From: Solidesulfovibrio magneticus
Lineage (GTDB): Bacteria > Desulfobacterota > Desulfovibrionia > Desulfovibrionales > Desulfovibrionaceae
Assembly: GCA_002482565.1 (NCBI GenBank)
Contig: DLGG01000111.1
Span: 1-12,730 of the forward strand
Length of the DNA: 12,730 bases
Reading direction: 5' to 3'
Notes under the pieces: model-generated
Told to the model about the DNA's origin: nothing
Database searches by the model: none
What the model saw: the letters and a program-made list of their open reading frames with translations, nothing else
Program-made: the position numbers and the translations under genes
Part shown: positions 6,998-12,730 of the stretch, in pieces
Position numbering within the stretch: the first letter of the stretch is position 1
Layout of the letters: the number at the start of each line of letters is the position of its first letter

Positions 6998-7390
6998 ATG
7001 AGCAGGATTGCCTCGTACACCAAGCTGGAACGCGAAGTGGCCCCGAAGTTTCGCGAAAGCATGGGCTTGGCCGAATCCACGGCCGACGTGCGGAAGTTCT
7101 TCGTCTACAGCATGCTGGAGCTCGTCAACGGCGTGCTGGCCGGGCAGGACGGCGAGTTCGACGTGTACTACGAGGACATCGCGCTGACGCCGGAGCAGGC
7201 CCCGGGCTACGCGCTCTCGCCGCGTCTTGCGGCCCACACCCCCATGGCCGCCGCGCTGCGGGAATCCGATCTGCCGGCGATCCTGGCCCGATTTGCGGAA
7301 GTTGCGGGCAACACGTTCAGGTACTTGCAGAAAAAGCCGGAAAAGACCGAATCCAAGATCTACCACGGCACGGGCCGTGCCGCCCGTTGA
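6998..7390 (+). CDS. Conserved hypothetical protein, 130 residues
   Basis: A soluble protein with no signal peptide or membrane segment. GGGAGG at 6988-6993, four bases before ATG 6998, fixes the start; upstream in-frame sequence has no support. Notable stretches are IASYTKLEREV (4-14), ADVRKFFVYSMLELVNGVL in a helical first half, an acidic FDVYYEDIAL segment, GYALSPRLA, and a C-terminal helix RFAEVAGNTFRYLQ followed by a basic tail (KKPEKTESK). I believe similar short proteins occur in Desulfovibrio-type genomes, but this is from memory and unverified. No catalytic motif is visible, and function is unknown. The adjacent genes give no clear link. Confidence 0.75.
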   Translation: MSRIASYTKLEREVAPKFRESMGLAESTADVRKFFVYSMLELVNGVLAGQDGEFDVYYEDIALTPEQAPGYALSPRLAAHTPMAAALRESDLPAILARFAEVAGNTFRYLQKKPEKTESKIYHGTGRAAR

Positions 7391-7471
7391 GGTCGGTCCG
7401 GCCGGCGGGATGAACGCTCGGACGCGGTTCGCAACGCAGGCGCATGCGGAACCGAGCCGCTCCGGCAACTT

Positions 7472-7505
7472 CCCCGGCCCGGCCGACAGCGCGATCGGGC
7501 CGGGG
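7472..7505. terminator. Strong GC-rich inverted repeat between convergent genes, candidate bidirectional terminator
   Basis: CCCCGGCCCG (7472-7481) pairs perfectly with CGGGCCGGGG (7496-7505) across a 14-base loop. It lies one base beyond the stop codon of the leftward amidohydrolase and 81 bases after the rightward hypothetical gene. There is no T-run on either side, so it is not a textbook intrinsic terminator, but the position and stem strength suit transcription termination or transcript-end protection. Confidence 0.45.
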
Positions 7506-7506
7506 T

Positions 7507-9219
7507 TCAGTCGCTCTGATAGACCGTCTCGCCGCCGACGATGGTCCGCACCACCCTCGCGTCCTTGATCTTTTCCTTGGGCATGGTCAGCAGGTTGTCG
7601 GAATAGACCGTCATGTCGGCATATTTACCCGGCGTGATGCTGCCCTTGACGTCGGCTTCGCCCATGGCCGCCGCCGCCCATACCGTCCACATCCGCAGCG
7701 CGTCCTCGGGCGAGACGGCCTGTTCGGGTTCGAACGATCCGGCGTCGGACTCGCGCGTCACGCAGGCCGCCATGGCCCTGATGGGCGTGATGTTGCCGAG
7801 GTAGATGCCCGTCATGTCGGTGCTGGCCGCCGGTTCCAGACCGGCGTCCACGAGGCTGCGGAAACGGAATCCCGAAGCGGCCAGGTCGCGCGCCATGTTC
7901 GCGAAATCGGCCTTGACCAGCTCCGTGAGCCAGATGGGCTGGATCGTGACGCGCAGACCGCTTTTCCTCAGGGCGACGGCCCGGGCGAGTTGCCCGGGAT
8001 GCATCTGGAACATGCCGAAGTGCTCGATGCGCAGCAACGGGGGCATGGGCGTGCCGGACGCCGCGAGGGTTTCGTAGGCGGTCAGGCCGATGTCCAGGGC
8101 GGCGTCGCCGGAACAATGGAACATGGGGATGACGCCGTTTCGCGCCGCAATGGCGGCGAAGCGGTCGGCGCCGGGCTGGGGAGTGACGAGCGTGCCGCGG
8201 CCGCCCGGCGGATCGTCCGGGTCGCGGCCGAGATAATGCTCGCACATGTAGCCGCTGCGGGCGTCGTTTTCCCCGTCGACCCAGTCCTTGATCGCCGCGA
8301 AGCGGTACCAGGCCGGATCGGCTTTTGCCGGCATGCGGAACGCGTCGAGGTTTTCGGGCATGTTGGAAGCGTCGGAGGCGGTCCAGACCGAAACCGTGTA
8401 GCGAATGTGCGGCCGGACGCCCGAAGCCGCGACCTGTTGCAGCACGGGCAGGGCGGCGGCAGGGGTGATGGCCAAGACCGAGGTGAAGCCGTTTTCGTTC
8501 CAAAGATCCTGGATGCCGGTCGTGTACGCCTGTTCCAGGGTGGCCGGGGACGGGGCGGTGGGAATGTCCGCTTGGGCGTCCAGCACCACGCCGGTGGGTT
8601 CGCCGTCCGGGCCGAGCACCACGGTGGCCCCGCGCGGCATCCGCGTCATGCCCTTGGTGATGCCAAGCGCGGTGATGGCCGCCGCGTTGATCACGACCTG
8701 GTGCGCCCCGTTGGCCAGGACCAGCGGGTTGTCCGGCGCGGCCTTGTCCAGTTCGGCCTTGGTGGGCAGGCGTTTTTCCGTGAACTTGTTTTCCGAGGCC
8801 GAGGCGCAGGCCGCGTAGATCCATTGCCCCTTCGGCGTCTTGGCCGCCCAGGCCGCGATGTTCGCCAGGGCCCGGGCCACGGACGGCGTGCCCGGGTAGC
8901 GGCAGTCCACCCAGTCGTTCTTGAGATAAATGGTTTCCATGGGATGGCTATGGGCGTCGATGAGACCGGGGCTTGCGAACCGGCCGCCGAGGTCCGCCAA
9001 CCTTGTGCCGGGGCCCGCCAGGGCAAGGATGTCTTTTTCCTCGCCTGCGGCCGCGAATTTGCCGCCCGTCACGGCCACGGCCTGGACCGTTCCGGCGGGG
9101 GACATGGTCGCGATGACGCCGTTGTGGAAGATGACGTCCGGGGGCGCGGCTGCCCGGGCGGGGAAGGGGAGGACGGCGGCGGCCAGGAGCAGGAGCAGGG
9201 AGAAGGGGAAACGGACCAT
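7507..9219 (-). CDS. Secreted metal-dependent amidohydrolase, YtcJ-like (amidohydrolase family 3)
   Basis: A 570-residue protein. It opens with a Sec signal peptide: MVRF, a Leu/Ala-rich core, then a likely cleavage after ARA near residue 23, so it should be periplasmic. The mature part begins with PDVIFHNGVIATM, the usual urease-superfamily entry. Metal-site candidates are H90 and H92 (DAHSH), the possibly carboxylated K311 (KDWVDG, matching the family KxxxDG), H368 (MFHCSGD), H400 (RIEHFG) and D468 (STDMTG). The C-terminus has SITPGKYADM and a final VGGETVYQS typical of these enzymes. The substrate is unknown; members hydrolyse amide or related bonds. GAGG seven bases before ATG 9219 supports the start, and the frame is open upstream without supporting features. 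It appears to be transcribed alone or behind the 9464-9994 gene. Confidence 0.88.
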   Translation of the reverse strand: MVRFPFSLLLLLAAAVLPFPARAAAPPDVIFHNGVIATMSPAGTVQAVAVTGGKFAAAGEEKDILALAGPGTRLADLGGRFASPGLIDAHSHPMETIYLKNDWVDCRYPGTPSVARALANIAAWAAKTPKGQWIYAACASASENKFTEKRLPTKAELDKAAPDNPLVLANGAHQVVINAAAITALGITKGMTRMPRGATVVLGPDGEPTGVVLDAQADIPTAPSPATLEQAYTTGIQDLWNENGFTSVLAITPAAALPVLQQVAASGVRPHIRYTVSVWTASDASNMPENLDAFRMPAKADPAWYRFAAIKDWVDGENDARSGYMCEHYLGRDPDDPPGGRGTLVTPQPGADRFAAIAARNGVIPMFHCSGDAALDIGLTAYETLAASGTPMPPLLRIEHFGMFQMHPGQLARAVALRKSGLRVTIQPIWLTELVKADFANMARDLAASGFRFRSLVDAGLEPAASTDMTGIYLGNITPIRAMAACVTRESDAGSFEPEQAVSPEDALRMWTVWAAAAMGEADVKGSITPGKYADMTVYSDNLLTMPKEKIKDARVVRTIVGGETVYQSD

Positions 9220-9317
9220 GTCAGTTCCTCTGCGTTGGGGTTCCCCATGCCCTAGCACGGGAAGGACGGCATTTCCCACTGGTATTTCCGAGGTTGGTCG
9301 CGGGCGGCGGATGCAAG

Positions 9318-9384
9318 GCGGCCATGACGGCCGCAATCCGGCACGGAACATGGCGTTTCGGCGTACGCGCGGCATCCTCCGCGC
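9318..9384. other. Two adjacent GC hairpins in the 244-base gap 9220-9463
   Basis: GCGGCC/GGCCGC (9318-9323, 9329-9334, five-base loop) and GCGCGG/CCGCGC (9367-9372, 9379-9384, six-base loop) are both perfect. They lie downstream of the leftward winged-helix-like gene and upstream of the amidohydrolase start, so they could end the former's transcript. Neither is followed by a T-run. I see no further gene or convincing promoter in this gap. Confidence 0.25.
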
Positions 9385-9463
9385 CTGTCCCGGCACAGGA
9401 AGGCCACGTGACGCGGCAACAATAAGGGGAAGATGCGGAAAGACGGGCTGCGCAGGCCGGTCG

Positions 9464-9994
9464 TTACGTCGATCCCGTTCCCGGAGGCGCGGCATCCGGC
9501 GTCGTCTTGCCCTGGCTGCGGCGCAGGGCGCAGAGCCCCTTGTTGGAGACCACCCAGCCCTTGGCCTTGCCTTCCGTCTTGATGCGGATGCGCAGCAGGT
9601 AGCCATGGGTGAAGAGATCCTCCAGGTCGTCCTTGTCGAACTGCCGCCGGGCCAGATCCTGGGGCATCATGCCGCGAAACGCCGAGAGGCGCGAATAGTG
9701 GTAGACGTCGTTGAGAATGCGCAGGTGCTCGGGCAGCAGTTCCGGCTCGTCCGCCGCTTCGGGCTCGGGCAGGGCCGACCTGCCCGCCTCGGTCAGCCGC
9801 CAGCCGGCCATGGACCGGCCGCAGGGATAGGACAGCTTGACGCATTCGAGCAGCCCCGCGTCGTCCAGGGCGCGGAGGTCGTCCTTGGCATAGAGCAGGG
9901 CCTGCCGTCTGGGCAGGGTTCCCTGGTAGCGTTCCACCGTGGCGAAGGCCGCGGCGGCCTTGAGGATATCCTGCTGTCTGGGGGGTATTTTCAT
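9464..9994 (-). CDS. Hypothetical protein with two winged-helix-like segments, divergent from the dsr operon
   Basis: Encodes 176 residues from ATG 9994 (MKIPPRQQDILKAAAAFA). The frame continues upstream to 10081, but the extra 29 codons are unlike the rest. Residues about 8-60 (helix, then DDLRALDDAGLLECVKLSY, GWRLTEAGRSAL) look like a winged-helix DNA-binding unit. Residues about 85-160 (MMPQDLARRQFDKDDLEDLF, GYLLRIRIKTEGKAKGWVVS, NKGLCAL) look like a second, with the same final wing-and-helix pattern. An acidic hinge (EPEAADEPELLPEH) joins them. I do not recognise a named family. Its start is 167 bases from the RsbRD_N/dsrMK operon on the opposite strand, a position typical of local regulators (inference). 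The ribosome site is weak (AGAAG). Moderately sure it is a gene; DNA binding is unproven. Confidence 0.68.
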   Translation of the reverse strand: MKIPPRQQDILKAAAAFATVERYQGTLPRRQALLYAKDDLRALDDAGLLECVKLSYPCGRSMAGWRLTEAGRSALPEPEAADEPELLPEHLRILNDVYHYSRLSAFRGMMPQDLARRQFDKDDLEDLFTHGYLLRIRIKTEGKAKGWVVSNKGLCALRRSQGKTTPDAAPPGTGST

Positions 9995-10014
9995 GGGCCG
10001 CTTCTTTTTTTCCG

Positions 10015-10044
10015 AAAATAGCAAATTTCCCCTGCGCCAGGCAA
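10015..10044 (-). promoter_or_regulatory. Candidate sigma70-type promoter for the 9464-9994 gene
   Basis: On the minus strand TTGCCT (10044-10039) and TATTTT (10020-10015) are separated by 18 bases, each matching four of six consensus bases. The -10 lies about 20 bases before the ATG, inside an AT-rich patch of an otherwise GC-rich region. The call rests on sequence matching only. Confidence 0.3.
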
Positions 10045-10074
10045 GGAGTGGGATTTCACGGGGTTGCAAGCCCC

Positions 10075-10101
10075 TTCCCACGGCTGCCCGACCTTTACAA
10101 T
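10075..10101 (+). promoter_or_regulatory. Weak candidate promoter for the RsbRD_N-dsrMK operon
   Basis: TACAAT at 10096-10101 is a good -10 match, with a poor -35 (TTCCCA 10075-10080) at a short 15-base spacing. A GGGG-TTGCAAG-CCCC inverted repeat (10061-10074) lies just upstream and could be an operator. The dsr operon must be transcribed from the 167-base region 9995-10161 or beyond, and this is the best -10 seen there. Confidence 0.3.
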
Positions 10102-10161
10102 TTGTGCTTTTCTGATAAGGAATCAGCCTGTTAAGCGATTGTGAAGAAAAGGACTTTTTTC

Positions 10162-10701
10162 ATGCTCAAACTGGTGGATTTCCTGGTCCTTGAGCAGAAG
10201 GCCATCCTCGACCGATGGTTCGACCTGATCATGGACACGTACGCCGAGAATACTGCGGTATTGTGGAAGAAAAAGGACGACCCGTTCGCCAATCCCGTGC
10301 GGCACAAGTTCGAGGCCGGCATGCGGGGCATCGTGGTGGCCCTGGCCGGGTGCGGCGAATGCCCCCGGGCCGAGGTCTTCGCGCCCATGCTCGACGAGAT
10401 CGTGCGGGTGCGGGCCGTGCAGGACTTCACCCCATCCCAGGCCACGGCGTTCGTCTATCTGCTGAAGAAGGCCGTGCGCGAAACGCTGTGGGAAAAAGTG
10501 GTCGAGCACGACCTGTTCGTGGAACTGCTCGCGCTGGAGTCGGCCATCGATGTTCTGGCCCTGCTCGCGTTCGACATCTACTGCCAATGCCGGGCGAAGA
10601 TCGCCGAACTCCGGATCACCCAGATCAGGAAACAATATGACCGGCTCCTCAAGCGGGCCAACCTTGTCTGCGACTTCTCCGCCGAGGGAGAGGAACCGTG
10701 A
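10162..10701 (+). CDS. RsbRD N-terminal domain protein, first gene of the dsrMK operon
   Basis: A 179-residue, all-helical protein consisting solely of an RsbRD_N-like domain: LEQKAILDRWFDLIMDTY (10-27), the hallmark DPFANPV (about 40-46), a central VRAVQDFTPSQATAFVYLLKKA, and a C-terminal CRAKIAELRITQI helix ending LLKRANLV. ATG 10162 is preferred over GTG 10141 because AAGGA (10149-10153) sits eight bases upstream. RsbRD proteins normally carry a STAS output domain that antagonises RsbT; none is present here. Cysteines occur at 64 and 67 (CGEC), 141 and 143 (CQC) and 170, a possible metal or redox site (inference). dsrM follows after 38 bases. The gene is probably a sensor or accessory factor for the Dsr membrane complex; its role is unproven. 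Confidence 0.88.
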   Translation: MLKLVDFLVLEQKAILDRWFDLIMDTYAENTAVLWKKKDDPFANPVRHKFEAGMRGIVVALAGCGECPRAEVFAPMLDEIVRVRAVQDFTPSQATAFVYLLKKAVRETLWEKVVEHDLFVELLALESAIDVLALLAFDIYCQCRAKIAELRITQIRKQYDRLLKRANLVCDFSAEGEEP

Positions 10702-10739
10702 GGCGCGTTTCGGGCAAACCTTTAACGAGGTGAGGGTAC

Positions 10740-11741
10740 ATGGCAGCGTTTTATTCCTTACTCGCAGTCCTGGCGCTCATCGTCATCCCATGGCTGGGCG
10801 CCGGGATGGGGATGGGGGCGTTGTTCGGGATCGTGCTCCCGTACATCGCGATCATCGTGTTCATGGTGGGATTCGTCCTGCGCATCGTGGACTGGGCCAA
10901 GAGCCCGGTGCCGTTTTGCATCCCCACCACCGGCGGCCAGCAGAAATCGCTGCCCTGGATCAAGAACAACCCCTGGGACAACCCCTATGACAACAAAGGG
11001 GTCGTCATGCGCATGGTCTTCGAGGTGCTGACCTTCCGTTCGCTTTTCCGCAACACGACGGTGAAGCTGCAGCAGGAAGGCCCCAAGGTGGGGTACAGCT
11101 CCGAGAAGTCCCTGTGGCTGTTCGCGCTCATCTTCCACTATTGCTTTCTGGTCATCCTCATCCGTCACCTGCGCTTCTTCCTCGCGCCGGTGCCCTGGGC
11201 CGTGCACGTCACGGAGTTTTTCGACTCCATCCTGCAGATCGGCCTGCCGGTGCTGTACCAGACCGACGCGCTGATCGTGCTCGGCTTGTTCTTCCTGCTG
11301 GCCCGCCGCGTCTTTGACGGCAAGGTCCGCTACATCTCGCTGATGCAGGATTACTTTCCGCTGCTCCTCATCATCGCCATCGCGCTCTCCGGCATCTGGA
11401 TGCGCTACGTGGTCAAGGTGGACGTCATCGCGGTCAAGGAACTGGCCATGGGGCTGGTCACCCTGCATCCCCACCTGCCCAAGGAAGCGATCGACCCCTC
11501 GGTCTACGTGCACCTCACCCTGGTGTGCGCGCTTTTCATCTACTTCCCCTTCTCCAAGCTCATGCACATGGGCGGCGTCTTCCTCTCGCCCACCCGCGTC
11601 GTGCCGAACATGAGCCGCCGCGCCATGTGGGTCAATCCGTGGAACGACCCGACCGTGAAGCCCCATTCGTACGAGGCCTACGAGGACGACTTCCGCGAGA
11701 AGATGATCGAAGCCGGACTCCCTGTGGAAAAAGAGGCCTAA
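10740..11741 (+). CDS. dsrM: DsrM, cytochrome b subunit of the sulfite reduction-associated DsrMKJOP complex
   Basis: A 333-residue integral membrane protein of the NarI-like cytochrome b type. Hydrophobic segments are near residues 4-48 (probably two helices), 124-150, 175-197, 205-222 and 256-275, giving about six helices. Candidate haem-b ligands are H133 and H143 (FHYCFLVILIRHLRFF), H258 and H276 (HLTLVCALFIYF to LMHMGG). The loop after helix two carries DWAKSPVPFCIPTTGGQQ, characteristic of DsrM. In the complex it exchanges electrons with menaquinone and passes them to DsrK. GAGG and GAGGGT sites (10727-10737) precede ATG 10740. It lies between the RsbRD_N gene and dsrK, with 48 bases to the latter. 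Length and content are normal for the family. Confidence 0.95.
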   Translation: MAAFYSLLAVLALIVIPWLGAGMGMGALFGIVLPYIAIIVFMVGFVLRIVDWAKSPVPFCIPTTGGQQKSLPWIKNNPWDNPYDNKGVVMRMVFEVLTFRSLFRNTTVKLQQEGPKVGYSSEKSLWLFALIFHYCFLVILIRHLRFFLAPVPWAVHVTEFFDSILQIGLPVLYQTDALIVLGLFFLLARRVFDGKVRYISLMQDYFPLLLIIAIALSGIWMRYVVKVDVIAVKELAMGLVTLHPHLPKEAIDPSVYVHLTLVCALFIYFPFSKLMHMGGVFLSPTRVVPNMSRRAMWVNPWNDPTVKPHSYEAYEDDFREKMIEAGLPVEKEA

Positions 11742-11789
11742 GCGGGCCGCAACACAAATCATCATCCTGGAGAGAAGCGAGGAGCGACC

Positions 11790-12730
11790 ATGGCCAAGTA
11801 TCCGCCACCGGAAGAACTCATCAAGATCAACTATACGACGCCGGTCAAATCCTGGATGGATTCCAAGACCGCGTTTCGTCCCGGCAATTTCAGTTATCCG
11901 GGCAAGCCCGACATCCTCAAGTACCTCGGCATGCCCAATCCCCGCGAATGGAACCCCATGGACGACGACTGGAAGCTGCCGCCCGACTGGCAGCGCATCG
12001 TCATGGAGAAGTTCCGCGAGAAGCTCAAGAAGTACCGCTCGCTCAAGATCTTCATGGATGTGTGCGTGCGTTGCGGCGCCTGCGCCGACAAGTGCCACTT
12101 CTTCATCGGCGGCGGCGACCCGAAGAACATGCCGGTGCTGCGCGCGGAACTTTTGCGCTCCATCTACCGGGGCGAGTTCTCGGCCGCGGCCAAGGCGCTC
12201 GGCAAGCTGGCCGGCGCGCGCAAGCTGGAAGAAGACGTGATCAAGGAATGGTTCATGTACTTCTACCAGTGCACGGAATGCCGCCGCTGCTCGCTGTTCT
12301 GTCCCTACGGCATCGACACCGCCGAGATCACCATGATGGCGCGCGAGCTCCTGCACGAAGTGGGCTGCAACATCAACTGGATTCTCGAGCCGGCCGCCAA
12401 CTGCAACCGCACCGGCAACCACCTCGGCATCCAGCCCCACGCCTACAAGGACATGATGGACTTCCTCTGCGACGACATCGAGGAAGTCACGGGCAAGCGC
12501 ATCCGGCCCAACGTCAACAAGAAGGGCTGCGAGATCCTCTTCATCACGCCCTCCGGCGACATCTTCGCCGACCCGGGCATCTACACCTACATGGGCTACA
12601 TCATCCTGTTCGACTACCTCGGACTGGATTACACCTGGAGCACGTACGCGTCCGAGGGCGGCAACTTCGGCCTGTTCACCTCGGACAAGATGATGAAGAA
12701 GCTCAACGCCAAGATGTACGCCGAGGCCAA
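11790..12730 (+). CDS. dsrK: DsrK, HdrD-like Fe-S subunit of DsrMKJOP (partial, 3' end off window)
   Basis: The frame opens at ATG 11790 (MAKYPPPEELIKINY), five bases after GAGGAG (11779-11784), and runs off the window after about 313 residues, a little over half of a typical DsrK. Two ferredoxin-type 4Fe-4S motifs are complete: C92-x2-C95-x2-C98-x3-C102 (CVRCGACADKC) and C161-x2-C164-x2-C167-x3-C171-P. The CHFFIGGGDPKNMPV segment is highly characteristic of DsrK. The HdrD-like cysteine-rich (CCG) region carrying the catalytic noncubane cluster would lie beyond the edge. DsrK is cytoplasmic, bound to DsrM, and is thought to reduce the DsrC trisulfide formed in sulfite reduction. dsrJ, dsrO and dsrP are expected to follow. 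Confidence 0.96.
   Translation, partial: MAKYPPPEELIKINYTTPVKSWMDSKTAFRPGNFSYPGKPDILKYLGMPNPREWNPMDDDWKLPPDWQRIVMEKFREKLKKYRSLKIFMDVCVRCGACADKCHFFIGGGDPKNMPVLRAELLRSIYRGEFSAAAKALGKLAGARKLEEDVIKEWFMYFYQCTECRRCSLFCPYGIDTAEITMMARELLHEVGCNINWILEPAANCNRTGNHLGIQPHAYKDMMDFLCDDIEEVTGKRIRPNVNKKGCEILFITPSGDIFADPGIYTYMGYIILFDYLGLDYTWSTYASEGGNFGLFTSDKMMKKLNAKMYAEA

Noticed and set aside
7444..9255. 603-residue plus-strand frame over the amidohydrolase
   Set aside because: It is antisense to a gene with a signal peptide and all metal motifs, and its translation is rich in His/Arg/Gly with no domain.
10049..10067. Sigma54-type promoter (TGG...TTGC) before the dsr operon
   Set aside because: The GG and GC elements are 13 bases apart instead of the required 10.
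10139..10165. Rex-like TTGTGAA half-site near the RsbRD_N start
   Set aside because: The matching half TTCACAA is missing at the required spacing; only one half is present.
10758..12440. 560-residue minus-strand frame over dsrM and dsrK
   Set aside because: It is antisense to unmistakable dsrM and dsrK; no ribosome site or domain was seen.

Overview
The window is a GC-rich stretch of bacterial chromosome. It most likely comes from a dissimilatory sulfate reducer of the Desulfovibrio group (Desulfovibrionales). The strongest evidence is at the right end, where an RsbRD_N-domain gene is followed by dsrM and dsrK, the first genes of the sulfite-reduction-associated membrane complex. Two conserved small genes in the middle are also of a kind I associate with this group. 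Gene density is high. No insertion sequence, phage gene, CRISPR array, tRNA or rRNA was seen, and no gap between genes exceeds 300 bases (the longest is 9220-9463).

Left part (1-5505). A response-regulator-like gene runs leftward off the window. Its receiver domain has lost the usual phosphorylation residues. Divergent from it is a tight rightward run: a calcineurin-like metallophosphoesterase (695-1429), a Ser/Thr protein kinase fused to a DUF1566/Lcl_C-type domain (1458-2813), and an 884-residue fusion of a CobD-type threonine-phosphate decarboxylase with cobyric acid synthase (2851-5505). Gaps of 28 and 37 bases with good Shine-Dalgarno sites suggest one operon. The phosphatase-like and kinase genes could form a reversible protein-phosphorylation pair. 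The fusion enzyme would make both substrates that the next cobalamin-pathway step (CbiB/CobD-type amide synthase) joins.

Middle part (5554-7390). A small multi-pass membrane protein on the minus strand converges with the cobalamin fusion gene and diverges from a stand-alone CinA C-terminal (PncC-type) amidohydrolase, with only 34 bases between the two start codons. Two small rightward genes follow: an amphi-Trp-like protein and a 130-residue protein of unknown function. A strong inverted repeat at 7472-7505 sits between convergent genes.

Right part (7507-12730). Two leftward genes come first: a secreted YtcJ-like metal-dependent amidohydrolase and a 176-residue protein with two winged-helix-like segments. 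The latter starts 167 bases from, and diverges from, the dsr-linked operon. That operon reads orphan RsbRD_N protein (10162-10701), dsrM (10740-11741) and dsrK (11790 to the window end, incomplete). DsrM is the quinone-facing cytochrome b and DsrK the cytoplasmic Fe-S subunit of DsrMK(JOP), which carries electrons between menaquinol and the DsrC/DsrAB sulfite reduction cycle. The divergent winged-helix-like gene and the RsbRD_N gene are candidates for local control of this operon.
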